The position numbers and the translations under genes were made by a program. From Cercis canadensis (Eukaryota; Streptophyta; Magnoliopsida; Fabales; Fabaceae): a stretch of DNA of 64,000 nucleotides. The notes under the pieces were generated by a model. That model searched no databases and had not been told where the DNA came from. It saw only the letters and a list, made by a program, of their open reading frames with translations. The stretch lies in the NCBI GenBank assembly GCA_003255065.1, contig QAOA01005727.1, forward strand, positions 106,713 through 170,712. Direction: 5' to 3'. This document shows, piece by piece, positions 27,506 through 40,247 of the stretch (position 1 is its first letter; each line of letters opens with the position of its first letter).

Positions 27506-29810
27506 TTTGGGACCGGATAGCTTCAGATCATATTGGAATTGGTGGTTGGTTGCCTCTGGGATCTAGGGTTTTTCTTTTTCTGAATCCAATTAATCCTAAT
27601 TTAGGGTTTCATCTTCTTTTTTTGATTTTTTATTTGAGTTGATAGATGAAATGTTCTGAACAGTTTCTAATCAAACTTACAGAATAAGCAAATTTTTCTG
27701 ATGAAAAATGTTCTTTTTTATTGATTGTTAATAGTTTTTCTGCAATTGTGTAGATAAATCAAAGGCTACTTCTTTTAGATGGTTTGCATTTCCATCTATC
27801 GCCTGAATAGCAGATGGATTCAATACTTTGCCCTCAATTTGACTCCTGCTCCTTGAACAAATTGGTGACCTGAAATTAAAGAATTATATTCATTGAAAGT
27901 CATGCTTGAATTGGTATACTCTAGAAAACCATTTTACAGTGTATAACCTTGTAATGAGTGTGTATGTCTGCTCAATCTTTCTTAGGTAATGTCGCAGGAT
28001 TCTAAGTATAAAGTGAAGATTAGTATCGTTGTTCACGTTTCTGTCTGGCTTTATTGTTGGACAGTGTTCCTGGAGATGGGTGCTTGGTTGTTTCTGAACA
28101 GTGTAAACTCAACCGACTTTAGAACTAACTAACTCGAACTGCTGCATTGCCTAACATAGAGGCCAATAAAATGAGAAATTTGGACTTACGGAGTACAATT
28201 CTCATGGATTAACTTTGTGGGTAGCCTTAAAATTTGTTTGAACTCTATCCATTTTCTATTCTGGTATCATTTTGTATATTGTGTAGAACTATCTTAAAAT
28301 TCTTAAAGCAAGTTCTTATGATGGAGATTGGAGTCGGCTATATTCAAATTTGGGGTAATGATGGACAGAGTCTAGCGTAAGTATAAGAGTATGCAAAAAA
28401 CGTGTCAAATTATGTGGATTATCCGTAGGTAAAAATGGGAAGTATATTTGTCTATTTTAATGTCACCAAAATTAATTTTAGAAAATTAGAGTACTGAATA
28501 TACTATCACAATGGATAACATTTTCATCATTTTCATTTATATAGTGTTGTGATGCGTTCCCAAGCAATGGCGGGTACATTCTATAATCAGCTTTGATTTG
28601 TACTAGAAAAGTCGTTCATTAGTGGAATGAAGTCAAGTGAGGCTCATTACTTGGTTTTTCATATGACAGGAATACATGTTTTTCCATGTAGAGATGTGAG
28701 AAGGTTATCCGGGAGTTTATTATATCTGGCAAGGTGGAATGGAGGCCATTCCATTCCTCATTTTGTTCTTTGCTCTCTCTCTGTTTCTCTTTTCCTAGAA
28801 AAGGAATTCGTAAATAATTATGTGATCTTATTTATTCTGGTATAAATGTTTCTCGGGACAGAGGACACCCATGAAGGTCTATCAGGAATTGAAGCCTACC
28901 AACGCAAATTTGCACAAGCAATACCTGCTTTGATTGTTATTTGGGTAAAGAGTGTATGATACAGTAGGTGCTATGATAGAGGCAGAGTCATTTGTGATTG
29001 GCAGGCCTAACTCTTATAAGGGGATGCCCCTTCATATCAATCATGGATTAGGAGATAAGATATTCTCAATCAAAATGCAAAATTACTACGGGTGAGTTTT
29101 CAAGAATCTCATTTCAAGATTAGTTCCTAAAATTATGAAGAGGAAAAGACTCTATTCAATAGAGACTGATTGAATTCCGATTATAGGCAATTTAATTTTT
29201 CATATTATGAAAACGAATCTTTAAGATTTAAATATTTCCTTAATAATTAATGGCAAAAACTTGAAATGATAGATAGTGAAGGTGTGTTATATACATATAA
29301 ATTCTTAAGTTATTAACATAATAAATATTTTAATTAAATTTTTTAATGAATTAAGAAACTAATGTATAAAGATATAATTCATATTTTGCCCACACGCACA
29401 ATATAAATTGTTTTTTTGATCAACACTCGCAATATAATTGATTCAAGGTTAAAGTCTTAATTTTGAATTTTCATTTTATTTATCCAATGACAAAAAAAAA
29501 AAAGACTTACGTAAAAAAAATCTCACAATGAAATTTTTTTGGACACTTACCTGTTAAATTACTATTTACTAGCTGTTTGTTTGAAAATAATAGTAATTTA
29601 AGTGTCAAGTGTCCAACATTATACATTTGATAGTTATATATTACTTTTTTTTTAAAAAATTTGATGTAATTGTTGAATTACTAGTTAATTCTATAACTAG
29701 AAAAAACTCTTAAGTAAAAGTTGGGCCTGGGCATGTGAAAGTGGGCTTCTGCAGTCTTGGACCAGGTCAACCGCACCCAGAGAAAAATATCTACGATGAC
29801 CTTTACGAGT
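27506..29810. other. H2B 3' UTR and intergenic region
   Basis: The first 200 nt are likely 3' UTR of H2B. The rest is AT-rich, without recognised genes; the frame 28627-28845 has no family resemblance. A small perfect-loop hairpin is listed separately. Confidence 0.45.
29541..29614. repeat. Short inverted repeat (hairpin, about 25-bp arms)
   Basis: The left arm GGACACTTAC.CTGTTAAATTACTATT is matched in reverse by AATAGTAATTTAAGTGTCAAGTGTCC on the right, with a 20-base AT-rich loop and a few mismatches. It may be a relic of a tiny MITE or a foldback transcript. There is no target duplication and no evidence of transcription. Confidence 0.6.
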
Positions 29811-29820
29811 GACACGTGTC
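29811..29820. promoter_or_regulatory. G-box palindrome (GACACGTGTC)
   Basis: A perfect 10-bp palindrome containing CACGTG lies about 60-130 bp before a CT-rich leader-like stretch (29875-29960) of the plus-strand gene whose coding region starts at 32045. G-boxes bind bZIP and bHLH factors; function here is inferred. Confidence 0.5.
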
Positions 29821-29859
29821 TGGGACAATAGGATCATTGACCCTTTGAGTCCTTCCGTT

Positions 29860-32044
29860 TAAATTAACATTCTCTTTCTCCAACCCTATCTTATTCCTAA
29901 TTCTCCAACACGTTTGCTCCTGATCCCCTTTTCGTTGCTCGTTTCTGACGAGATCTCTGTTATGGATTAACTCCGATTTCCCTGATTTATAGCTCTTTTC
30001 TTAGGATTTTTTTCTTCAAAATATCTATATTTTCTTTCGTATATTCACTGATCTTCAATCGAACGAGGGTTTGGCGGCGAACGTACATAGGTTTTCGTTT
30101 TGTGTTGGTTTACGAATCGGGGTTTCGAAGAGCATAGAATAATGCCTTCGGTGCCCATTGAACTCCTGCTTCGCCCTCTGGTTCCTTCTTTGACCATTTT
30201 CCATGGTGGATCCTCCTCTCATCGTATGAAACATCTTGAAAAAGGTGATCGGCGTGGTAATCTTAGTTAACATTAGGTTTTATCTGCTGCACCTAGTCGT
30301 TTTTGTTTGTTTGGGTTCTCTTCTAGGGATACCTGTTTTGGTTTCTTCGCGTTTCGCGTTTGGTACGTACGAGGTTTAAGGAATCCGTCAAGGAATTGGG
30401 GATCAAGCTATTATTCGTCGTTGTTGCTTCTCTTGGTATCGTATCGTCTTGAGAGGCTGTGAAAGTTTGCTCCTAGTGATTCCTGTTTTTGAGAGTGTTG
30501 TAATCTTCGTCGCAGAAGGTATTTTAATTTACGCCTGAACTCTGAGTAGTTTTGTTGATTTGCGATAGGCTAATTTCTTAGGATTTTGTGCATTCATTTC
30601 TGTATATGTTATTGTTATTCGACATGTGTTATCCGCAAAGTCAGTGCTTTCTGTCTTGAATTTATTGGGCACTATGTTTCTCATCTTTCCTAATCAATGT
30701 TGTAGTTATGGCTGTTGGATTTGTCATATATGTTAGTCGTTTTGTATGTACTGCATTTACTTGAATCATAGGTGTCAAGCGTTGGTTTTAGTTATCATTT
30801 AGCTAAGGAGAACTCTGGCTGTGAGCTGATTGAAAAATATCGGAGCATCTTACTCATGACACTTGATTGGTGAAATTTTTCTTCAATATGGCTTCTATCT
30901 AACATAGCCAAAGATAATTTTAATAATCTGATTATATAGTTTCGTTGAAAGGTTGCTAGTTAATGAAGTATAACACCCCTCCTATCTCTCTCTTGTGTTG
31001 AAGAAAGTATATACTCTTTCGTCATTTGTAACTCCTTGCTACATGTTGTCATTTTTTCTCATTTAGCACTCTTTCTTCTATATAACATTCTTTTTTCTTT
31101 TGTTCTCTGAATTGAGTATTTACCTTCTTTACTTTTTATTTAAAAAAATGACTAGGGTATTTTCTTTTTTCTAGAAAAAGAATTTGAAGATTATCTTGGG
31201 TATGAGAATGAAGGTGAGTGTCTTCTACGCGTAACAAATAAGTGTTATATTATACGTTACAGGAATGGGCTATGTTTTAACTTTTAAGTATTGGCCCAAT
31301 AGAGATCAGAGGTGTGTGAAGTTTTGCAAAATGTGGAATCTGTTGAGCGTTTGCACTTTTGGTTCAATTAACTTAAATTTTAATTTCTAAAACAATTTAT
31401 TGATGTTGATATGCACATCTATAAATACGTTCTGTTAACGATATTTTTCAAAGATTGCTTTACCCCTCAGCCGTGTTACCTTTCATCTGGAAGTCTTCAC
31501 ATGTTAGCTTATGTCATTCATCACCTGCAAGGAAGTGGTTGTATCAAGATCACTCTGTCTTTTCCATTTGCTATCACTGTTATTATTCCTTCATATACTA
31601 TTACAGTTGATATTGCCACTGCAATTCTTATGAACGTCTTTTGTTATGATAACTTTCCTTATCATAAGATGACTATGCATGAATTGATCCTTGCAAAGCC
31701 TCCTCTACTATTGTGGTAGACTCTAAGAATGTCTTCAGATTGAAATTTCCATGATCATCTGATGACAATGCATAAATTGCTCTTTGCAAAACCTCTACTA
31801 TAGTTCTTGTGTATTTGCTGCCATCATTTCCCCCATCCCTTTTACTAAACCGCAATTTATCTGTTTTTTCATTTTTTATCTCATCCTAATTATGAATTGC
31901 AATTGGCTTAGTCTACTGGTGAATGTATATGGAATTTTATACTTGTTCATGTTTCTTATTTAAATTAGTGCTAGTTGTGTGTTTATTATTTATCTAATTT
32001 TTGTTTCTTTACTTACTCTTGCCTTGTAGTACCTGATATAATAG
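29860..32044 (+). other. Probable 5' UTR exon(s) and leader intron of the basic unknown protein gene
   Basis: CT-rich leader-like sequence from about 29875 to about 30520 is followed by AT-rich intron-like DNA. A clear acceptor (TTGCCTTGTAG, ending 32029) lies fifteen bases before the ATG at 32045. The donor is not certain. A degenerate duplicated block lies at about 31665-31800. Confidence 0.45.
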
Positions 32045-32483
32045 ATGGAGATGCACTCTCCACCTAATGCTGTGCATGACAATTTCATAAGCGATCTTGA
32101 AAGTACTTTTAATGAGTCATTACATATTCAAGATGCCAAGAAATCAGAACATGCATCTGATGGGGATAATAACGATGATGTGGTGGAGGGTAACTTATGT
32201 GGAGGTTTTAAACAGCAACAAACAAAACTAAGTAAGAAGTGCTTGAAAAAGTGTGCAACATTTCCTTATCCTGATAAGATGTTGGCTCCAAGCTCTTCAG
32301 ACGAGGAAGATGAGGAGGCTGATACATCATTGACAGAATCATTCTCTGAGCAGTCTGCACATAATACATACTCACGTTCAATGTCTCTCCCTGCTCTGCC
32401 CGTAAGTTACTGATGTTGGTAATGTCTGGATGTTATTTTGTTCGAAAGTACTATGCTTGCTGGGTAAAAATGTCCTCGAGTAT

Positions 32484-32514
<31 letters not shown>

Positions 32515-33536
32515 AAAAACGTGCAACTCCTCTTAGTAAATTTTCAGCAATCTATGCTTTTCTTATCTTGAGCAAAGAGTGAAGAATTCCTAGTGGAGTT
32601 GACAGTTAACTTGTGCATCATTTATAGATTGCCGGTGTATTGTATGTTCTGCATCTATTCAAGCATTTTAGAGTTATTTTATGCACTGAAAATTGTACTT
32701 CACTACTGTTTATGAACTTCCTCCCCCCCACAAAAATAGAAGTAGAGGGATTGCTTGTAGAACTGTTTAAATATGAAATTGAGGCTGGTTGCTTAATTAC
32801 TTTCTGTGAGAGGTGCTTGATTCAAAGTTCTGGTTCTGTTTTATTATGGTTTGGTTACGTTCTTATGTTTCTGTATCAACATCAGTGTTAGATGTGTTGT
32901 ATGAGGTTGGTATGTTCCAAATTTTGTATATAGAGCTGCCCTTGCCCCTTTCTTTCTGCCCCTCCAAAAAGGTGGGAGGTTTTAGGGGATTAGGAATTGT
33001 TACACTATAGATTTAATATATATTCATTTAGGACACAGCCTTGGACAGCTGATTTTTTTCTGCCTTTTCCATTTATTGCTTACTGGCTTCCATTTTCTTC
33101 ATGTCTTTCATCACAGACACCCTTGAAACTTGTATCTGCAATGAAAGGTAGCCGTGAGAAACAAGGGGGATCACAAATGAAATTGACTGTAAAATGGGCC
33201 CCTGATGTCTATGACCCAGTACCTACATCATTATGTCACACAGTTAAAAGCAAGAGACTAAAATCCAGGAACAAGAAGAATGAGAAGAAGAATGGAAAGA
33301 AAGGGCAGAAGGGAAATTCTTCTCGAGGGGGCAGTGGCAAAGATAAAAAGCAGATTCGCAAGATAGCTGGGACTTCTGAATTGTGCTACAAGTCGCTGGA
33401 TTCTCGTGATAAAGTGATTGAAGCTTCTACTGAATTAGATGCTCTTGATGTTGGTTGCCAAGATTCCTACTGTGGGACAAGCTTCTTGAAAAAATCAGTT
33501 ACAAAAGTGCATTACTCAGTTGCAGAAGCCTTGTGA
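32045..33536 (+). CDS. Conserved plant protein of unknown function, basic Lys-rich region
   Basis: Two coding exons, 32045-32401 and 33117-33536, join in phase 0 (CTGCCC/GTAAGT ... ATCACAG/ACACCC) to give 258 residues. The N-terminal half is acidic, with [19 protein letters not shown], followed by a conserved Ser-rich SMSLPALP. The second exon begins [17 protein letters not shown] and continues with the conserved [17 protein letters not shown], then a strongly basic stretch (about 161-200) full of KKN/KKG repeats that could act as a nuclear-localisation or RNA-binding region. It ends [15 protein letters not shown] recognise the [12 protein letters not shown] signature as a plant-conserved family without known biochemical function. 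The stop overlaps a possible donor (TT/GTGAGT at 33532/33533), so a short extra exon cannot be excluded. Confidence 0.8.
32482..32510. repeat. (AT)n microsatellite
   Basis: An AT dinucleotide run of about 28 bases is followed by poly-A, in the intron of the unknown basic-protein gene. Confidence 0.85.
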
Positions 33537-34464
33537 GTGGCATTGATTTTTTGCTTTTATTTCTAGTACTGTGCATAAATAAAATTTGTCATGGTCTAAA
33601 ATCGTTGGATTGTATGCTCCTCATTGCGACAGCTGAGTGAAATGTTTGCTTCTAATTTCATAGGACATGTACTTTTTACATGAATTTTGCCTGGTATGCA
33701 ATGCTACTTGATGTTGGGACAGTGTGTATGTGACGTACATAACATTTTTTGTTCAGTCATGTCATATTTCTAGGTTAGAGAGTCAACGTGACTGAAATTA
33801 AGGGTCTCTTACGTTGAGTACACAATTGTTGTGCATATACTTAAGATCGCATTGTTTGTTGAAAAAAGTCTTAATTAATTGGGTTGGGTGATGAAAAAAA
33901 GTCTCAATGTTGGTTTTAGTCTTTGAGGCTGAGCTTGGTCTTAAACGGGGTATTATTTTATTTTTAATCAAATGTATTTTTAAAAAATTGATTAAAGATA
34001 AAATAATGAAAAATGAAAACAAAAAAATTTGTGCATTGTTCATATATTTAACATAGGCCAATCCTAATCCTATATATATAACCAAAAAGATTTTAAAATG
34101 GGCCAAGCACAATTGTTGTGCATATAAACTGGCTGTAACGACCATCATTAGTAATAATTTGCAGGTCTTTCTGGAAAATCCTACTTTTTGGCTGCAAATG
34201 ACTTCCAAAATGACCTGCAAATTGTAGAAATGCTTATGATCCTCAAAATTTCGAACCCCGTATAAATTTCAACGTCGGGCCCTGTTTCCACTTTTGAGAC
34301 AGTAATCTGTGCAGGGAGGGGCAAACGGGGAAGTAACATCAATTTAAAAGACATGACCCAGATGCAGACAAGCCACACAGTTAAAAGTCTCGAGGTCGGA
34401 CATGCTTGAGTAAAAATTAATAGAGGCTCTCAGCCAGTCGATCTCTGGAGGAATTCTCGTTTCC
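33537..34464. other. Intergenic region between two convergent genes
   Basis: It holds both 3' UTRs. The short sequence CACAATTGTTGTGCATATA occurs twice, near 33822 and 34108, on either side of an AT-rich segment. The minus-strand frames 33798-34220 and 34181-34378 resemble no known protein. Confidence 0.45.
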
Positions 34465-37400
34465 CTATGTTGTGTATTCTGCATTTATTTTGACATAATC
34501 GTAGCTTAAATCACAGCCCCATGCCTGTCCACATCCTGGTCCATTACCTGTGGGTAGAAATGAACACCAATCAGTAAATATCACATTATTATTATACGTG
34601 TATAGAAAACGCCCCTACAACCTGCTGATATTCTGCGTTGTCAACCTACTAGTAGGGCAAATTTATAAAGTAATTCATTTTGCTTTTGAGAAATATAATA
34701 GCCATGGCACACATTCAATAATTTGATCCACAGTCCAGAAACACAGCATGGTTACTCTTACTCATCTCAGATAAGATTAAGGAGCTAGTGCAAAAGCACA
34801 TTATCCAATTAAAGAACGTGACGCAGTATAATGACTCTTGCCAGAAGAAACCAGTTTCAGCATAATGCGTTCTTATGAGGACTTCACACAGAAAATTGTT
34901 AGGTTACAGGTACTTACCAACTGATATGTGAATTTCAACAGTACCATGAGTCTCACCAGCCTTTCTAAGATAATTACTAGCTGCAACCCTGCACAGGTCC
35001 AAGCTTCTTAACTATTGTAAAATATAAAGAGAAAGCATGTGCACGTACATTATCTAAATTGCATGAATATAGGTTCTCTCCCACATAATTTCTGACAGGA
35101 ATGTACAAGACGATTAAACAGACCGACATATTGCATATTCAGATGACTGTAAGGGAAGAGCATCCTCTTCGCCATTAAAATTGAATTATGTTTGCAACTT
35201 TTATTTTGACAAGTAAATTAATGGGAACATTTTTACCTTTTGGAGGGGGGCAATGGATGGCAAGGTGGATCATGGAAAACAACAGCGAAAGAAGTTACAA
35301 AAGCAAACATCACCGCACAATAGCATAATGTAAATCTGTCCTACCAAACTGGGAAGGTTCCAGATGTCAGTGATACATGGGCATCGGAACCTAACAAGAC
35401 ATTTTTCTTGGACATACTAACAGTTCATCAAATGATTGATGTTTAACTTTCACCTTCAGGAAATGGTATTGATAAGGTAAAGGAATATCCTTACATAGGA
35501 TCAGAAACTCTGTATGTTTACCGAATAGTTTTTTAAGTTCATTGTTAGGGTTGAGTCTTGTCAGAGAAGTTTACTAACAAAAATAAACCACTAATAAAAA
35601 CTCAGAAAAAGAGAGAAAAACCATGGCTCTTACAAATTAATCAGATGGAAGGGAAAATCCTTATCCTACCTGTCAAATAACTGTGGTTCCCCACCATCCA
35701 TTAGTACAATATCTCCCAGCTGTACCCTAAGTGAGTTTTGGTGGAAAGAAACCCCTGCATAGCCAGCTGCAGCAGCAATGCGTCCCCAGTTGGGATCTCT
35801 ACCATAAACAGCAGCCTGATTAACATTAGTTTTAGTAAATTAGAATTATTGAAATGGAAATATTAAAAAAATGCTCAAGTTTGATTATCATGCCTTTACA
35901 AGTGAAGAAGATGCAACTGAACGAGCAATTTTTGCAGCTTCAGTCTCACTATTTGCACCAGTCACACTAACCTACAAAGTGAAGATGGAATTTGATGGTA
36001 AAAATCAACATCTGGCAAGGTTGATTCCACATTCCCGTTAATCAAAATCAGCGAAACTTCAAAGTTCAGCAAAAAAAAAAAAAAAAANAAGCAAAAAAAA
36101 AAAAAAAAAAGAAGTCAATATAAGACGATAAGCTTTTACAAATTATAGTATATTTCTAATCATGACTCCAGCCACAAGAAATTTGGAGGGTGAACACCAA
36201 ATGCCAATAGACACAATGGCAAAAATCAAGAATGATCAGAAGCATACCTCAATTAGGCATGTTGCTCCCTCTCCATCCCAAGCTATCGATTTGGCAAGAC
36301 CTTGCATTACCTGAAAAGGGAGAGTGGATCAGAATTTTAATTTTACTTATCCAAGATCATTTTGAAATGATAAATCTCAGACCTCAGATTAATCACGTGA
36401 CAAGAGCTAAGAGAAAGGCAAGAGGGAAACTCATGCATTCTATCAGATTTTTTTTTTTTTTTTTTTGCTAAGTATCAGAAAATACAAACAGACTCCTATA
36501 TTAAATTGATCTAAAAACTAGCAACTCACCAATCCTACCTTTATAAACAGACACACACACAGAGAAGAGCTGCTATTATTTTAAAGAAAGACAAACAGGG
36601 TATTGCCACGATATACATTATCTAAATCAAATTGTATATGACAGTATTTCTGGTAGAAAGGTCATAGTTACATTTTCCAGAAAGTAAATCTTCTGTTAAG
36701 AAAATAAGATTATCAATTTAATCATTTTGTTCAAATAGGAATAAAAGCAATAAAAGATTAGTGGAAAACTGTACTGTAGTCAAACTTACTGCATCAAGGC
36801 ATGCCTGAAGTTGAATAGCCTCATCAGTTTCTAGAGAAGATATGCGGCTTAACCCACATAACCCACTAGCCAAAGCAATAACGGTATCATTAGTACTAGT
36901 ATCTCCATCTACCTGTGGAAAAATGAATCAGAAACAAGCTGGGAATCAGTCAATATTCTAAAACTAGACTAATCAGACAAGAGCAAAAGCTATTCCACTG
37001 AGGATGACACAGTATCACATTGTAGAGGAGAACTGAATGCATGTATTTATTTAAGTATCAAGACATGTCTTAGGTGAGTAGATGAACCGGAATGCATGCA
37101 TATATAAGACAACTTCTGGCAAGTATTGTTTAATTGTTTAACATGCAACCAGACCAAGCAAAACTCAATCCACTACAAAATTTCATCAGCCAACAAACGA
37201 TAATTTGGCAACTAATTTTTTGACATCTAATATTTTAATATTAATTACAAAATCCTGGTAACATATATTTGTAACTTAAGAGACCATTCAAAAGAAAATT
37301 TATAATCATGGTAAAAACAAAAAAAACAACTTATAATCTTGATCTTGATGCTAGCAGATATATGGTCAATTGTGGTCTAGCACCAGTATATGACCAACTA

Positions 37401-40247
37401 GATTGACTCAGTCTCCAGCAGAAGTAAACACATACAGTTATCTGGTTGAAACTGCGGTTCACAGCAACCTGTACCATCTTTCTCCAAACATCGCTGGCTA
37501 CTCGGGCATCAGTTGTTATTACCTAGACAGAGATATTACTTAAGAAATGGATTGAAAACCATGTATTCCAAATAAGAAAGAAGCATCTGGTAAGACATAC
37601 CCCAAGCATGGTAGCCATATTTGGGTGGATCATTCCAGAACCTTTTGCCATTCCCCCAACTCTCACCTTGGTCCCTCCAACCTGACCAATAATCAAATGA
37701 TTATAAGCACACAGGACCAAACCCATGAATAAGCAGATAAACCAGTTAAATATGTACTAGTTACATAAACTCAAAAGTCAAAACAAGTGATACCAGAGAC
37801 TCTACTGCCACACTCTTGCTAACAAGATCTGTTGTGGTGATTGCCACTGCTGCAGAGTCCGCCCTGTATGCAAGTTAATAAGATTCGGGACAAAAAAAAA
37901 AAAAGGATGGAAAGGTATACCCTTCAAGTGTTGGTCAGAGCTAGATATTTTTTGAAGAATAAGAGAAACCAAAAAAAGGGGGTTGGGGGAAGTAGCTAAC
38001 TGGTGGGAATAGAAAGATCAGAGAGTAACTATGCAATAATATAAACCAAGAGAGTATCTTGAAAATGGAAAATAAATCATAAAATATAAGGATTACCCCT
38101 CAACTGAAGATGAGAGTGAATTCACTAATATGGGAAGTGAATTTAAAAGTGCCTCCTGCAAATGAAAAGAGAAGTATATAAGATCAAAAGCAACAGAAAT
38201 TATTAAACAGATAGTCAAACAAGCTTGATAGAATACTTTTAAACTGGTTTGTCTGGAATTTTGTGAATGCTTAGTCCATATAACAGAGTTCACAAGGACA
38301 CGAGTAAATAGTCTTCGCATTTACCTTCTTTATTCTGTGACCAATCACACCAGTGGATTCAACCAACACTTCTTCTGGCTTCATTTTGAGTAGCTGTAAT
38401 TATGAACGTTCACAGTTACCACTGAGCAGAATTCCTTCCTATGAGGAGAATTTTAAGGAAGATACATTCAATACTCTGAAATAATGTATACCTCAGCAAG
38501 GCTTTTGGTACATTCTATCACGTCCTGGTAACCTGCATCTCCCTGGAAATAAGAAAGGCCTTAGCCACTAAAAGAGCTTATTAAATTTAACTACAAGGGC
38601 ACACAAGGGTAAATCAGATAACTCTGTTCATATCAAAACAATAATAAACACCCTAAAGAAAAGAACACAATATGATTGAACATTACAGAAAGACATAAAA
38701 CAGAACTAGCTTGCATGGCTTACTGTTGCAGCATTTGCTTGACCTGCATTAATTAACACAGCACGTGCCTGACAAGTTGCAAAATTGATTTATTAGCAGG
38801 TGATAAGGCAGGGAAGATAAACCTTCAAAAGTGCAACAAAATAAACATATCATTATACTATCCACAAATTTATAAAATTAGAATCTTATGTTGATATCCA
38901 ACCAAACATCCAATTCCTGGTACAGAAACCAATCAAATAAGCAAAAAAATAGCTTCAGATAAATTATCATATACCATGAGAGTGCTTAGATGCATCTGGA
39001 AACAATATGCTAGAAACAAGCTAAAGATATCAACTCCTACAGATACCAGCAAGGTTAGTTGTAGCGTATGCTATGTATTCCACTTACCGTTTTTGAAATG
39101 TCTAGTACGTTTTTGCAGTATAAGACTGGTGCTGCAGCAACCACATTAGTTGTAAATGACCCTGGAAAAAATTACAAAACAGAACAAAAAATCAGACTTT
39201 TTGCGTAATTGCTGGAACTTTGTTCAAAACATATAAATTCAAGGAATATTTGGTCATATACCTAGGAAACATGACTATTCGAAGTGTAAGCCAAAATAAA
39301 AAATCCATCGTTGTAAAGATTAGCATGATGAAAGCTAACCTGCGGATGTGGCATCAACATCACATGTGACAAGAGCAAGATCAGGTTTTTCTCCTTTGGC
39401 ACGCAATCCTCCATACATTCCTGTAGCTTTAAATCCTTCTGCAGCAGTAACTCCTCCTGGAATCTGAAACCCAAAACTAGATACTAATTAACAAAGTTGA
39501 TAGCATTTGCCGCACCAAGATTTGCCATCTGGAACGATGCACACAACAGTCCATCAGCAAAATGGGATAACAAGTTATCATTGCAGTACAACGTGTCATA
39601 ACAAGCAATCCAGAACAAGAATAGTAGCTACTTGAGAAAGCCTCATCATAAATACGAATATGAAACAACATGGTATACTATCATATAAAAGGAAGAGAAA
39701 ATTCATACCAAGTGAGGTATTTACCATAACATGAATTTGCATTTAAGTGTTCAATTTGTAAGTCCGCGATATCACTTTTGACAATGTTAATTAAATTAGT
39801 GAACGTGACAGCAAATTTACCAATTAATCAAGTAAGGAATGATTCCTTGGTGATTCACCTGCTTCCAAGGTCCTTGAGGAAGAAAAATGGGAGCAGCCGG
39901 TATGTAAGTGGACGCCTGACTCGCAGCCATAGATACAGCAAATACCCTAAAATCCCTCAGAGAAGAACCAGACGAGCCAAAATTCTGCAGAGTGAACGAT
40001 AATGATAGTATATGACTTAATCCCTTGGAGAAAGCCGATTGCAAGGAAATGGAACGAAACTACTAAAGTTCACTAATATCCGAATGTTGAACTCTGAAGA
40101 CGTAAAATGTATTTTCCGAACTATTCTCGGCAACCAAATGGACTATAATCCTACATGATGATTAGAATGTCAAATCTTGAAACTGACCTCTGGGAAATTT
40201 ACAGAGTGAAACTGAGCAAGATAGTGATGTGAAATGCACGAATACAT
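34465..40247 (-). CDS. argJ: Arginine biosynthesis bifunctional protein ArgJ, chloroplastic (ornithine/glutamate N-acetyltransferase)
   Basis: Seventeen minus-strand exons: 40247-40188, 39984-39859, 39463-39340, 39161-39088, 38768-38724, 38542-38492, 38393-38325, 38155-38097, 37863-37794, 37681-37601, 37522-37436, 36912-36790, 36310-36248, 35971-35894, 35815-35670, 34988-34918 and 34547-34465. They total 1410 nt, or 469 residues, the normal length. ArgJ moves the acetyl group from N-acetylornithine to glutamate in the cyclic arginine pathway of plastids. The self-cleavage motif [14 protein letters not shown] is intact, with Thr250 as the expected nucleophile. Other hallmarks are [48 protein letters not shown] and the C-terminus [12 protein letters not shown]. 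Residues 1 to about 45 are Ser-rich and hydroxylated, consistent with a transit peptide. Intron 14 begins with GC instead of GT (AAG/GCATGA). Confidence 0.97.
35888..35900 (-). other. Non-canonical GC 5' splice site (ArgJ intron 14) with in-frame GT alternative
   Basis: Exon 14 must end after codons GTA AAG (Val-Lys) to keep the conserved [17 protein letters not shown] junction, so the intron starts GCATGA at 35893. Six bases earlier, CTT/GTAAAG offers a GT donor that would delete exactly Val-Lys without a frameshift. The conserved protein sequence favours GC. Confidence 0.75.
36088..36088. other. Single-N gap in poly-A within ArgJ intron 13
   Basis: The flanks are two copies of AGC followed by a long A-run, suggesting unmerged overlapping ends. 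It does not affect exons. Confidence 0.85.

Noticed and set aside
33798..34378. Minus-strand frames between the unknown gene and ArgJ
   Set aside because: Low-complexity hydrophobic translation of AT-rich DNA; no conserved motif.
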